From assembly GCF_000719285.1 (NCBI RefSeq), contig NZ_JOFS01000023.1:53134-117133 (forward strand): 64,000 bases of DNA, in the 5' to 3' direction. The translations under genes and the position numbers were made by a program. Source of the DNA: Streptomyces bicolor. GTDB taxonomy: Bacteria; Actinomycetota; Actinomycetes; Streptomycetales; Streptomycetaceae. Position 1 is the first letter of the stretch, and every line of letters starts with the position of its first letter. Shown one piece after another: positions 16,664-26,081 of the stretch. The notes beneath the pieces are model-generated. The model worked only from the letters and a program-made list of their open reading frames with translations, ran no database searches and was not told where the DNA came from.

Positions 16664-18277
16664 ATGACGGACGCGCAGGCCCCGGCCAAGACCGGCACGA
16701 ACCCCCTCGCCCCCGCCCCGGAGGGCGCCCGCACCGCTGCCGACGTGGTCACCCCCGAGCTGGTGGCCCAGCTCACCAAGGGCGTGGTCGGTTCCGGCCG
16801 TACCGCCAACCACACGCCGTTCACCGGCGAGAAGCTGGCCGACCTGCCCGAATCCACACCCGAGGACGTGCGGAAGGCCTACGAGGCGGCCCGTAAGGCA
16901 CAGGCCGTCTGGGCCCGGGTTCCGGTGCGGCAGCGCGCCGCCGTCCTGCTCCGTTTCCACGACCTGGTGCTCGAACGCCAGGCCGAGGTTCTCGACCTCA
17001 TCCAGCTGGAGACCGGCAAGGCGCGCCTGCACGCCCACGAGGAGGTGCAGGCCGTAGCCGTCGCGGCCCGCCACTACGGGCGCAAGGCACCCGCCTACCT
17101 CAGGCCGAAGCGGCACACGGGCGCCATGCCCACGCTCACGAAGGTCACCGAACTGCGCCACCCGCGTGGCGTCGTGGGCCAGATCGCCCCGTGGAACTAC
17201 CCCCTGGAGCTGTCCGTCGGTGACGCGCTCCCGGCGTTCGTCGCGGGCAACGCGGTCGTCATGAAGCCGGACACGGAGACCTGCCTCACCGCCCTCTGGG
17301 CCCGTGACCTGCTCATAGAGGCCGGTCTGCCCGCCGACGTCTTCCAGGTGGTGCTCGGCGAGGGCCCGGTCGTCGGCCCCGAGGTCGTCCGGCACGCCGA
17401 CTACGTCTCCTTCACCGGCTCCACCCGCACCGGCCGCGAGGTCGCCCAGGGCGCCGCCGCCCGTCTGGTCGGCGTCTCCCTCGAACTCGGCGGCAAGAAC
17501 GCCATGCTGGTCCTTGAGGACGCAGACGTGGAGAAGGCCGCCGCGGGCGCCGTCCGCGCCTGCTTCTCCTCCGCCGGTCAACTGTGCATCTCCATCGAGC
17601 GGCTGTACGTCCACGAGTCGATCGCGGACGCCTTCGTCGAGCGTTTCGCCGCCCGGACCAGGTCGATGCGGCTGGGCAAGTCCCTCGCCTACGGCGCCGA
17701 CATGGGCTCCCTGGTCGGCGAGCGCCAGCTGGAGACGGTGACCCGACACGTGGAGGAGGCCGTCGCCAAGGGCGCGAAACTCGTCGCCGGCGGCACGGCC
17801 CGCCCCGACATCGGCCCGTACTTCTTCGAGCCGACCATCCTCGACGGCGTCGAGGCGCCGATGGCCGTCTGCTCCGAGGAGACCTTCGGCCCGGTCGTCT
17901 CCATCTACCGCTTCAAGACCGAGGACGAGGCGATCGAGCTCGCCAACTCCACGCCGTACGGCCTCAACTCGTCGGTCTGGACGAAGGACGGCCGCCGCGG
18001 CCGCGAGGTCGCCGCCCGTCTGCGCACCGGAACGGTCAACGTCAACGAGGGCTACGCCCCCGCCTATGGCAGCGTCCAGTCGCCCATGGGCGGCATGAAG
18101 GACTCCGGCCTCGGCCGACGCCACGGCTCCGAGGGCATCCTCAAGTACACGGAGGCCCAGACGGTCGCCCAGCAGCGGCTGCTGCCGATGGCGCCGTCGC
18201 TGGGGATGGACGACGAGAAGTACGCGCAGTTCATGAGCCGGAGTCTGCGGCTGATGAAGGCCCTGCGCTTCAAGTAA
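16664..18277 (+). CDS. gabD2: Aldehyde dehydrogenase, probably succinate-semialdehyde dehydrogenase
   Basis: A 537-residue NAD(P)-dependent aldehyde dehydrogenase. The active-site Cys is C308 in AGQLCIS and the general base is E274 in LELGGKN; the cofactor-loop FTGST and the SEETFGPV block are present. Similarity in layout to actinobacterial GabD2-type enzymes suggests that it oxidises succinic semialdehyde to succinate, but betaine or other aldehyde substrates cannot be excluded. It is followed 44 bp downstream by a GMC oxidoreductase in the same direction. An alcohol-oxidase and aldehyde-dehydrogenase pair could oxidise an alcohol to an acid in two steps (inference). Confidence 0.85.
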   Translation: MTDAQAPAKTGTNPLAPAPEGARTAADVVTPELVAQLTKGVVGSGRTANHTPFTGEKLADLPESTPEDVRKAYEAARKAQAVWARVPVRQRAAVLLRFHDLVLERQAEVLDLIQLETGKARLHAHEEVQAVAVAARHYGRKAPAYLRPKRHTGAMPTLTKVTELRHPRGVVGQIAPWNYPLELSVGDALPAFVAGNAVVMKPDTETCLTALWARDLLIEAGLPADVFQVVLGEGPVVGPEVVRHADYVSFTGSTRTGREVAQGAAARLVGVSLELGGKNAMLVLEDADVEKAAAGAVRACFSSAGQLCISIERLYVHESIADAFVERFAARTRSMRLGKSLAYGADMGSLVGERQLETVTRHVEEAVAKGAKLVAGGTARPDIGPYFFEPTILDGVEAPMAVCSEETFGPVVSIYRFKTEDEAIELANSTPYGLNSSVWTKDGRRGREVAARLRTGTVNVNEGYAPAYGSVQSPMGGMKDSGLGRRHGSEGILKYTEAQTVAQQRLLPMAPSLGMDDEKYAQFMSRSLRLMKALRFK

Positions 18278-18321
18278 CAACCCCCTGTTCTCCAATCCCC
18301 TGTTCTCAACGAGGAGAGCAC

Positions 18322-20112
18322 GTGCCACAGGACACCTATGACTACGACGTGATCGTCGTCGGATCGGGCTTCGGCGGCTCCGTCACCGCCCTTCGTCTCA
18401 CCGAGAAGGGCTACCGCGTAGGCGTCCTGGAGGCCGGCCGGCGCTGGACTCGCGAGGCCCTCCCCAAGAACTCCTGGGACCTCAAGAACTACCTCTGGGC
18501 CCCCAGGCTCGGCATGTACGGCATCCAGCGCATCCACCTGCTGGGCAACGTCATGGTCCTGGCCGGCGCGGGGGTGGGCGGGGGCTCCCTCAACTACGCC
18601 AACACCCTGTACGTACCGCCGAAGGCCTTCTTCGACGACCCGCAGTGGCGTGACATCACCGACTGGCAGGAGGAGTTGAAGCCGTACTACGACCAGGCCC
18701 AGCGCATGCTCGGCGTACGGCTCAACCCGACGATGACCCCGTCCGACGTCCACCTGAAGGCGGCGGCCGAGCGGATGGGCGTCGGCGACACCTTCCACAT
18801 GGCGCCGGTCGGCGTGTTCTTCGGGGACGGCAAGGACGCCGAAGGGAAGGCGAAGGCCAGGCCCGGGCAGGAGGTCGCGGACCCGTACTTCGGCGGGGCG
18901 GGCCCGGCGCGCAAGGCGTGCACGGAGTGCGGTGAGTGCATGACGGGTTGCCGGCACGGTGCGAAGAACACCCTGAACGAGAATTACCTCTACCTGGCCG
19001 AGAAGGCGGGCGCGGTCGTCCACCCGCTGACGACGGTGGTCTCCGTCACGGACGACTCGCAGGGCGGCTACGCGGTGGCGACGCTGCCGACCGACCGCAG
19101 GGGCAGTCGGAAGAAGAGCGGCGAGGGCAGGCTCTTCAAGGCCCGCCGGGTGGTGATCGCGGCGGGCACGTACGGCACCCAGACCCTCCTGCACCGCATG
19201 AAGGCGGGCGGTCAACTGCCGTACCTCTCCCCGAAGCTGGGCGAGCTGACCCGCACCAACTCCGAGGCCCTGGTCGGCGCGCAGACCGACAACCGGCGCT
19301 ACCGCAAGGCGACGGGCGAGCCGAAGGTGGACTTCACGCGCGGGGTCGCCATCACGTCCTCGATCCACCCGGACGAGAACACCCACATCGAGCCGGTCCG
19401 CTACGGCAAGGGCTCCAACTCGATGGGCGGCCTGTCGATCCTGCAGGTCCCGTACGCGGAGGGCTCGTCGCGGGTCGCGGCCTGGCTGGCCAACGCGGCC
19501 CGCCATCCCCTCCTCGTCCTCCGCTCCCTCTCCAACCGCCGCTGGTCGGAGCGGACCATCATCGGCCTGGTGATGCAGTCGCTGGACAACTCGCTGACGA
19601 CGTATCTGAAGCCGGACGGCGTCGGCAAGGGCCTGCTCACCGCCCGCCAGGGCCACGGGTCCCCCAACCCCAAGCAGATCAAGGCGGCTTCTCAGGCGGC
19701 GTCGGCCATCGCGGCCGACATCAACGGCTTCGCCGGCTCCAACGTCGGCGAGCTGATGGGCACCCCGCTCACCGCCCACTTCCTCGGCGGCTGCCCGATC
19801 GGCGACTCGCCCGAGACCGGCGTGCTCGACCCGTACCACCGCCTGTACGGCCACCCCGGCATCTCGGTCGTCGACGGTGCGGCGGTCTCGGCCAACCTGG
19901 GCGTCAACCCGTCCCTGACAATCACCGCGCAGGCCGAGCGGGCGATGTCGTTCTGGCCCAACAAGGGCGAGGCCGACCCGCGTCCGGCGCAGGGAGCGGC
20001 GTACGAACGCCTGAAACCGGTCGAGCCGAAGTCGCCGGCGGTCCCGGCGGAGGCGTTCGGGGCGTTGAGGCTGCCGTTCCTCGGGATGCCGGCGGTGCCG
20101 CCGAAGAAGTAG
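18322..20112 (+). CDS. FAD-dependent GMC oxidoreductase (cholesterol-oxidase-like)
   Basis: A 596-residue glucose-methanol-choline family oxidoreductase. The N-terminal FAD site is VVGSGFGGS, and the C-terminal block HFLGGC...GVNPSLTI carries the family's conserved His/Asn region. A cysteine-rich motif CTECGECMTGC at about 196-206 followed by RHGAKNT is seen in the actinobacterial branch annotated as GMC/cholesterol oxidase; it could bind a metal or cluster, which I cannot confirm. The GTG at 18322 has GAGGAG 5 nt upstream; the much longer open frame starting at 17584 overlaps the dehydrogenase gene and is rejected. A short tandem repeat GAAGAAGTAGGCCAT spans the stop codon. Confidence 0.87.
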   Translation: MPQDTYDYDVIVVGSGFGGSVTALRLTEKGYRVGVLEAGRRWTREALPKNSWDLKNYLWAPRLGMYGIQRIHLLGNVMVLAGAGVGGGSLNYANTLYVPPKAFFDDPQWRDITDWQEELKPYYDQAQRMLGVRLNPTMTPSDVHLKAAAERMGVGDTFHMAPVGVFFGDGKDAEGKAKARPGQEVADPYFGGAGPARKACTECGECMTGCRHGAKNTLNENYLYLAEKAGAVVHPLTTVVSVTDDSQGGYAVATLPTDRRGSRKKSGEGRLFKARRVVIAAGTYGTQTLLHRMKAGGQLPYLSPKLGELTRTNSEALVGAQTDNRRYRKATGEPKVDFTRGVAITSSIHPDENTHIEPVRYGKGSNSMGGLSILQVPYAEGSSRVAAWLANAARHPLLVLRSLSNRRWSERTIIGLVMQSLDNSLTTYLKPDGVGKGLLTARQGHGSPNPKQIKAASQAASAIAADINGFAGSNVGELMGTPLTAHFLGGCPIGDSPETGVLDPYHRLYGHPGISVVDGAAVSANLGVNPSLTITAQAERAMSFWPNKGEADPRPAQGAAYERLKPVEPKSPAVPAEAFGALRLPFLGMPAVPPKK

Positions 20113-20151
20113 GCCATGCGGAAGAAGTAGGCCATACGGCCTCACGAAACA

Positions 20152-20197
20152 ACAGAGAAGGACCTGCACCCCCCTCCGAGCGCAGGTCCTTCTCTGT
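20152..20197. terminator. Strong bidirectional terminator
   Basis: A perfect 16 bp stem (20152-20167 with 20182-20197, containing AGGACCTGC/GCAGGTCCT) with a 14 nt C-rich loop and T-rich flank. It lies between the converging GMC oxidoreductase and LAETG protein genes and can serve both. Confidence 0.92.
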
Positions 20198-20220
20198 CTT
20201 GCGTCAAGCTCTGCTGAGGC

Positions 20221-21282
20221 TTACGCCTCCGCACCCACCTTGCGGCGCTTCATGGCGAACACGACGCCCGCACCGGCGAGGATGGCGACGCCACCGACGG
20301 TCGCGATGATCGGGAGGTTGGAGCTGGAGCCGGTCTCGGCCAGGTTGCCGGTGATCTCCTCGACCTCGCCCTGCGGCTTGTTGCCGTCGATGCCCGGCTT
20401 CTCACCGTTCGGCTTGGCGGGGCCGGGGTTGCCCGGGTTGCTGCCCGCGGCGAGGACGGTGAACTCGTAGAACTCACCGTTGCCGTAGCAGGCGGCGTCC
20501 TCACCGGCGTAGATCGCCTGGCTCAGCGCGAAAGACGCGCCGGCCGGGGCGGAGGACTTCACACGGACGCGGAGGTCCAGGCTGGCGGAGGAGTTCGCCT
20601 CCAGCTTGTCGAGGGAGGCGACGAAGCTACCGGTGAAGACGGTCTTGCCGTCCTCGTCCTTGTAGAAGTCCTGGTAGCTGCTGGTCCACTTGCCGTCTTC
20701 CTTGACCTGGATCTCGGCCAGGTCCAGGTACAGCGAGGACTCGTCGTTGACCTCGTCCGCGTACTCGGTGAGCGCCTCGATCCAGACGTTCTCCAGGTCC
20801 TTGTCGGAGTTGTTCGTGGCGACGAACTCGAAGTTGTGCCAGCCCGAACCCGCGACGATCTTGCTCGGCAGACCGGAGATCTCGGCCTGGAGGTTGTCGT
20901 CGAGGTCGAAGGTCTCGCAGTCCTCGTACGGGTTCCACGACTCGTCGTCGTCGGACGGGGCGCTCTCCGAGGGGGACGGGGAGGCGGAGGTCGTGGGCTC
21001 CTCGGTGGGCGTCGGCTCTTCGGTGGCCGGCGTGGTGGCGTCCTCGGTGGGCGTCGGCTCTTCGGTGGCCGGGGTCGTCGCGTCCTCGGTGGGCGTCGGC
21101 TCTTCGGTGGCCGGCGTGGTCGCGTCCTCGGTCGGCGTGTCGGTCGGCGCGTCGGTCACCGTCTCGGTGGGCGCAGACGTCGGGTCGTCCGTGGTGGCGA
21201 ACGCGGTCGGCGCGGACAGCAGCGCGATCGGCGCGATGACAGCCGTCGTGGCTGCGGCGGCCAGGGCGCGGCGAAGCTTCAT
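20221..21282 (-). CDS. LAETG-anchored cell-surface protein (class E sortase substrate)
   Basis: A 353-residue surface protein. A signal peptide (MKLRRALAAAA to about residue 30) is followed by a Thr/Pro/Glu-rich stalk with three near-identical TEEPTPTEDA units, a folded middle domain containing two Cys (CETF and AACYGN) and a C-terminal sorting signal: LAETG at 314-318, a hydrophobic helix and the charged tail KRRKVGAEA. LAXTG motifs are used by Streptomyces class E sortases to attach proteins to the wall. The ATG at 21282 has GAGG upstream and starts exactly at the signal peptide. The partner or function of the middle domain is unknown. Confidence 0.9.
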   Translation of the reverse strand: MKLRRALAAAATTAVIAPIALLSAPTAFATTDDPTSAPTETVTDAPTDTPTEDATTPATEEPTPTEDATTPATEEPTPTEDATTPATEEPTPTEEPTTSASPSPSESAPSDDDESWNPYEDCETFDLDDNLQAEISGLPSKIVAGSGWHNFEFVATNNSDKDLENVWIEALTEYADEVNDESSLYLDLAEIQVKEDGKWTSSYQDFYKDEDGKTVFTGSFVASLDKLEANSSASLDLRVRVKSSAPAGASFALSQAIYAGEDAACYGNGEFYEFTVLAAGSNPGNPGPAKPNGEKPGIDGNKPQGEVEEITGNLAETGSSSNLPIIATVGGVAILAGAGVVFAMKRRKVGAEA

Positions 21283-21431
21283 GAAGACCTCGAAAGTCCG
21301 GAGTGCTGCGACATGGCAACACGCGAATGGGAGGGAGGCCTCCGCGTGTGGGGCGCGGGTGTGGCCCTTGGTACGCAGCGTTTGATCGGTGACGGCTGTG
21401 AATGGTTGTGCCATCACTGATGGAATTCTTA

Positions 21432-21447
21432 TGTGGTCTGCATCACA
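21432..21447. promoter_or_regulatory. CRP-like palindrome upstream of LAETG protein
   Basis: TGTGGTCTGCATCACA resembles the TGTGA-N6-TCACA cyclic-AMP receptor protein site with one mismatch. A second palindrome, CCATCACTGATGG, lies at 21411-21423. Both sit 130-165 bp upstream of the LAETG gene. Function is inferred only from symmetry. Confidence 0.3.
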
Positions 21448-21539
21448 CCGGCATCGCGTCCGGGACGGCCCTCCTGGGGGCCAGGAGCTGACGTACGCTC
21501 AGCCGGCCGACAGCCCGCTGAGAGGAAGCGCACACCGCC

Positions 21540-22679
21540 GTGACCGACAAGCCGTCCGAGTCCTCGTCCATACCGGACGAGGAATGGGAGAAGTTCGTCC
21601 GGGACGCCGAGCGCGACCACGCCGCCGCCCCGAAGGAACCCTCCGCCCGCGCCCGCATGGTCACCGAACGCCTGCGGCAGCAGGACGCCCGCGGGGAACT
21701 CCCCGCCGGCTGGCGTACCGGCCCCGCCCGGCAGGAGATGAACGGCCGGGCCGCGCGGCGCCGGAAGGTGTGGAGTGTGCTCGGCGTGCTGCTCGCCGTC
21801 GCCGTGGCCGTGATCGCCCTCAAGCCGTCCGCCGCGCTGTCCTGGCTGCCCGGCGGCTCGGGCGCCGACGCGGACGCTCCGTCGGCGTCACCGATGAACG
21901 CCGAGACCACCCGGCCCAGCGGGGCGCCCGCCGACGTGGCAGGTCAGCCCACCCGTAAGCGGCCGTTCGCGGGCTCTCCGGCCGAGCGCTGGGCCGGGGG
22001 CGCGGACGCCATCGAGGTGCCGAAGGCCAAGTCCGTCAGCGGGGTCTCCGCCGCGCGGATCGAGACGGCGCTGCGGCTCACGAAGCAGTTCCTCGTCGCC
22101 TCCAATCTCGACCGCGACGTGCTGTACGGCGCCGAGCCGAAGGAGGCGCTGGCGCTCCTCGACCCGCTGTCGAAGGAGTACGTCGACCGTCTGCGCGCGG
22201 GCCTGCGCCGCCCCACCGTCGAGAACGACCCCAAGTGGAAGTTCACGCGCTTCGACCCGGACGAGATCGAGCTCGTCGGCACCGAGGTGAAGGTGCGCGG
22301 CCGTATGACGGTCGAACCGGGCGAGGGCAAGGGCGGAAAGGCGCTGATCCGGGCCGACTACACCTTCGTGTACCCGGTGGCGCGGGCCGGCGGCGGCCAG
22401 GAGGTCACGCGCACGATCGTCCGCCGCGCCATCGGGGTGGAGGTCGTCGACCCCGTCAGGTACCAGGCGACCGAGCGGCGCATCTGGCTGTTCGACCTCA
22501 GCAGCGAAATCGGCAACGACGCCTGCCGACAGGGTGACGGCTTCATCCATCCGAGGTTCCAGGCCGACCTGGCCGCCAGCCCCGAGCCGTCCGGTGACGT
22601 GGTGGATCCGTACGACCGGAGCAGAGAGCTGGACGGGGCGGAGGCGGGAACGGAGTGCGGCACGCTCTCGCGCACCTAG
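21540..22679 (+). CDS. Single-pass membrane protein of unknown function
   Basis: A 379-residue protein I do not recognise by family. A charged cytoplasmic N-terminus (about 1-75, with DEEWEKFVRDAERDH) is followed by one membrane helix at about 80-98 and an extracellular region that ends with the Cys-containing NDACRQGDGFIHPRFQ block and an acidic tail. The GTG start at 21540 follows GAGAGGAAG. It is divergent from the LAETG gene and ends just before a strong terminator. The topology suggests a surface or secretion-related accessory role, but nothing specific can be claimed. Confidence 0.75.
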   Translation: MTDKPSESSSIPDEEWEKFVRDAERDHAAAPKEPSARARMVTERLRQQDARGELPAGWRTGPARQEMNGRAARRRKVWSVLGVLLAVAVAVIALKPSAALSWLPGGSGADADAPSASPMNAETTRPSGAPADVAGQPTRKRPFAGSPAERWAGGADAIEVPKAKSVSGVSAARIETALRLTKQFLVASNLDRDVLYGAEPKEALALLDPLSKEYVDRLRAGLRRPTVENDPKWKFTRFDPDEIELVGTEVKVRGRMTVEPGEGKGGKALIRADYTFVYPVARAGGGQEVTRTIVRRAIGVEVVDPVRYQATERRIWLFDLSSEIGNDACRQGDGFIHPRFQADLAASPEPSGDVVDPYDRSRELDGAEAGTECGTLSRT

Positions 22680-22716
22680 CCCCGTCGGGCCGGTCGTGGG
22701 TCGTCCGTACGGCATG

Positions 22717-22753
22717 AGAAGGGCCCCGCGGGCAGTAGCCGCGGGGCCCTTCT
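22717..22753 (+). terminator. Intrinsic terminator after membrane protein gene
   Basis: A perfect 15 bp stem with arms containing AAGGGCCCCGCGG and CCGCGGGGCCCTT, a 7 nt loop and a short T-rich tail. It is 37 bp past the stop codon. Confidence 0.9.
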
Positions 22754-22760
22754 TTCGTCA

Positions 22761-23120
22761 GCACCGACGTCAGGGCAGCGTCGGTGCCTGGGGAGCGGCG
22801 CCGGGGGGTTGCGCCGCTGGTCACGGATGGTCTCGACCTCTGGCAATGCAGTTGTCCGGTGGGGCCGGGTCGGCGGAACCCGGCGGTTTCTACGCATCGT
22901 GCTGGATGGATCCGGCCGCCGCAACCGCTTGACCCGGTCTTGTACGCCGTCTTGCGTTCCGTGCGTTCTTCCCGCACTTTCCGCCGGCCGGCCCCGGGCG
23001 TCCCCGGAGCCGACCTTCCTGGGTGACCGGGCTGCTGTCCCCTGCCGTCCGGTCACTTACCTGGAGCGAGGTCCCACGGCGTACGGCGTGATCCGTGCGC
23101 CTCATCGCTCCAGTGAGCCA
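22761..23120. other. Gene-free convergent region with several hairpins
   Basis: No gene is supported here. Beyond the terminator lie hairpins GCACCGACG/CGTCGGTGC (22761-22787) and AGCGGCGC/GCGCCGCT (22794-22818), and further on CTGGAGCGA/TCGCTCCAG (23061-23069 with 23105-23113) enclosing a smaller stem. The last could be part of the 3' end of the chorismate mutase transcript or a small RNA. Confidence 0.35.
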
Positions 23121-23223
23121 CGCGTGGTTTCTTTCGGGCCCGCCCCTGGCTGGCACGGACACCGGTACCAACGAAGGGGTGGGGGAGGCGTCACGCACCG
23201 TACGGGTGAGAGGGGCCCCGAAC

Positions 23224-23505
23224 TCAGATGCGACCGCGGCACAGTTCGAGCAGCGTCATGGCGAGGGACGTGCCCGGCTTGCCCAGCGCCTCGCTGTAGT
23301 GGCTGAGAACCTCCATCTCGCGGGACAGGTTCACCCGCCGGCCGCCGGAGGTGATCCGCGCCTCCTGGATGACGGCCGAGACGGCCATGCGTTCCTGGAT
23401 CAGCCCGATGATCCGGTCGTCCAGGGCGTCGATGCGTTCGCGGGCACCGGTGATCACGTCCGCGGCCTCGGTGGTGCGGGCGCCGGTCACGTCGATGGCG
23501 GTCAT
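23224..23505 (-). CDS. aroQ: Chorismate mutase, AroQ type
   Basis: A 93-residue monofunctional chorismate mutase, which rearranges chorismate to prephenate, the committed step towards phenylalanine and tyrosine. The all-helical AroQ pattern is visible: RERIDALDDRIIGLIQERMAVSAVIQEAR, then the loop SGGRRVNLSREMEVL and a final helix ending LLELCRGRI. The length is normal for a stand-alone domain and there is no fused prephenate dehydratase or regulatory domain, so allosteric control would need a partner. The ATG at 23505 has GAGGAG 8 nt upstream. A leader peptide and hairpin upstream suggest transcription attenuation. The symbol is used for the enzyme class. Confidence 0.92.
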   Translation of the reverse strand: MTAIDVTGARTTEAADVITGARERIDALDDRIIGLIQERMAVSAVIQEARITSGGRRVNLSREMEVLSHYSEALGKPGTSLAMTLLELCRGRI

Positions 23506-23566
23506 GCGGGGGCTCCTCGTCGAAGTCGAAGGGGTGGTGCCCCGGAGCGACAGGGCCCGGAAACGA

Positions 23567-23601
23567 CAGGCGCCCCGGACCTTGTCGGCCCGGGGCGCCT
23601 G
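23567..23601 (-). terminator. Attenuator hairpin before chorismate mutase
   Basis: On the minus strand CAGGCGCCCCGG pairs perfectly with CCGGGGCGCCTG over 12 bp with an 11 nt loop, followed by TCGTTT. It lies between the leader peptide stop and the chorismate mutase start. The upper part of the left arm (CGGGCCG) can instead pair with CGGCCCG inside the leader coding region, 6 nt after the Tyr codon, giving a possible anti-terminator. Confidence 0.78.
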
Positions 23602-23621
23602 GGAAGTCGCTTGTCAGTTGC

Positions 23622-23693
23622 TCAAGCAGCACGACCATGGCAGCCGGCGGGCCGGGTGCCATAGGTAAAGAGGAAGGTCGCGTGCGTGAGCAT
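23622..23693 (-). CDS. Aromatic-rich attenuator leader peptide
   Basis: A 23-codon reading frame, MLTHATFLFTYG..., with two Phe and one Tyr codon within five codons (TTC CTC TTT ACC TAT). It starts with ATG at 23693, exactly where transcription from the upstream -35/-10 pair is expected to begin, so it is probably leaderless, as is common for actinobacterial leader peptides. It ends 20 nt before the attenuator hairpin and about 115 nt before chorismate mutase. Ribosome stalling at Phe or Tyr codons when charged tRNA is scarce would let transcription continue (inference from the classical attenuation mechanism). Confidence 0.75.
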   Translation of the reverse strand: MLTHATFLFTYGTRPAGCHGRAA

Positions 23694-23699
23694 GGGGTC

Positions 23700-23728
23700 A
23701 GTATGCCGGGCCTCGCGGAGGTGTCCAA
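23700..23728 (-). promoter_or_regulatory. Promoter of leader peptide and chorismate mutase
   Basis: On the minus strand TTGGAC (23723-23728), a 17 bp spacer and CATACT (23700-23705) form a good vegetative promoter. Six bases separate the -10 element from the leader ATG, which predicts a leaderless transcript. Confidence 0.72.
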
Positions 23729-23829
23729 GACGGTTCGCATCCTGAGACGGGGCTTTCCCCGGAGGTGGTCCCGCGGCTCCCGGTAGAATCGGCCTCACAC
23801 CCACCTCGCTCACCGCCGGAAGGCAACCC

Positions 23830-25407
<1,578 letters not shown>

Positions 25408-25416
25408 TCCCGCCGG

Positions 25417-25890
25417 TCAGGTCCGCTTGAGAGTGCGCACCGGCTCTCCGGGCTTCCAGATCTGGACGACGAGGTACTTGTCGTCCTCGACGTAGGTCCG
25501 TACGACCTCCGTCAGCTCGGTGCGGAAGAGGTGGAACGGCTCCGGCGGTTCCACCTCTTGTGTGTACGCCTTCTTGGTCTCGGGGTCCTCGACCTCGACC
25601 GCCCGTCCGCTGATCCGCACATCCCCGCCGCCCATTCCGGTGCCCTCCCCCGGGTTCGCCTGGAGCGCGAAACGCGGGTCACGGCGCAGATCGAGTGCCT
25701 TGAGCGAGTTCGGCATCATCCCGAGCCAGAGCTCGCCGTTCAGGAAGCGGACCTCCAGGCCCGTGGTGCGCGGGGAGCCGTCCTTGCGGAGGGTGGCGAG
25801 GACGTGGTGGGTGAAGGCGCCGAAGCGCTCCTCGGCGCGGCGGGCGAGTTCCGGTTCCGCCTCGGTGAAAGTTGCCCAGTTCGCTGTCAT
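25417..25890 (-). CDS. Pyridoxamine-phosphate-oxidase-fold flavin/F420-binding protein
   Basis: A 157-residue split-barrel protein of the PPOX/FDOR type. Features are the N-terminal helix EPELARRAEERFGAF, the strand pair HHVLATLRKDGSPRTT and the block RDPRFALQA. These small proteins use FMN, F420 or haem-breakdown substrates; the substrate here cannot be told. The ATG at 25890 is chosen because the sequence before it is unlike the family. It converges on guaA and is divergent from the aldolase-family gene. Confidence 0.82.
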   Translation of the reverse strand: MTANWATFTEAEPELARRAEERFGAFTHHVLATLRKDGSPRTTGLEVRFLNGELWLGMMPNSLKALDLRRDPRFALQANPGEGTGMGGGDVRISGRAVEVEDPETKKAYTQEVEPPEPFHLFRTELTEVVRTYVEDDKYLVVQIWKPGEPVRTLKRT

Positions 25891-26081
25891 ACGGCGAGTG
25901 TGGCCGGGATATCCGACATCCGCTGTCTGGATTCCGCGGGCTTGGGGGCGTAGCGAGGGCGCGATCAGGGCGCGATGAGGGCGGGGCGCGATGCGGGCGG
26001 GATCTTTACAGAACATCTCTGTTCTCCTGCGCTGACCGACGGTAACTTCCGCCCCGTAAGCAACCCAGTGCTGGAGGACAC

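Noticed and set aside
20990..21140. Regular repeats as a CRISPR array
   Set aside because: They are in-frame coding repeats of the Thr/Pro/Glu stalk, without unique spacers.
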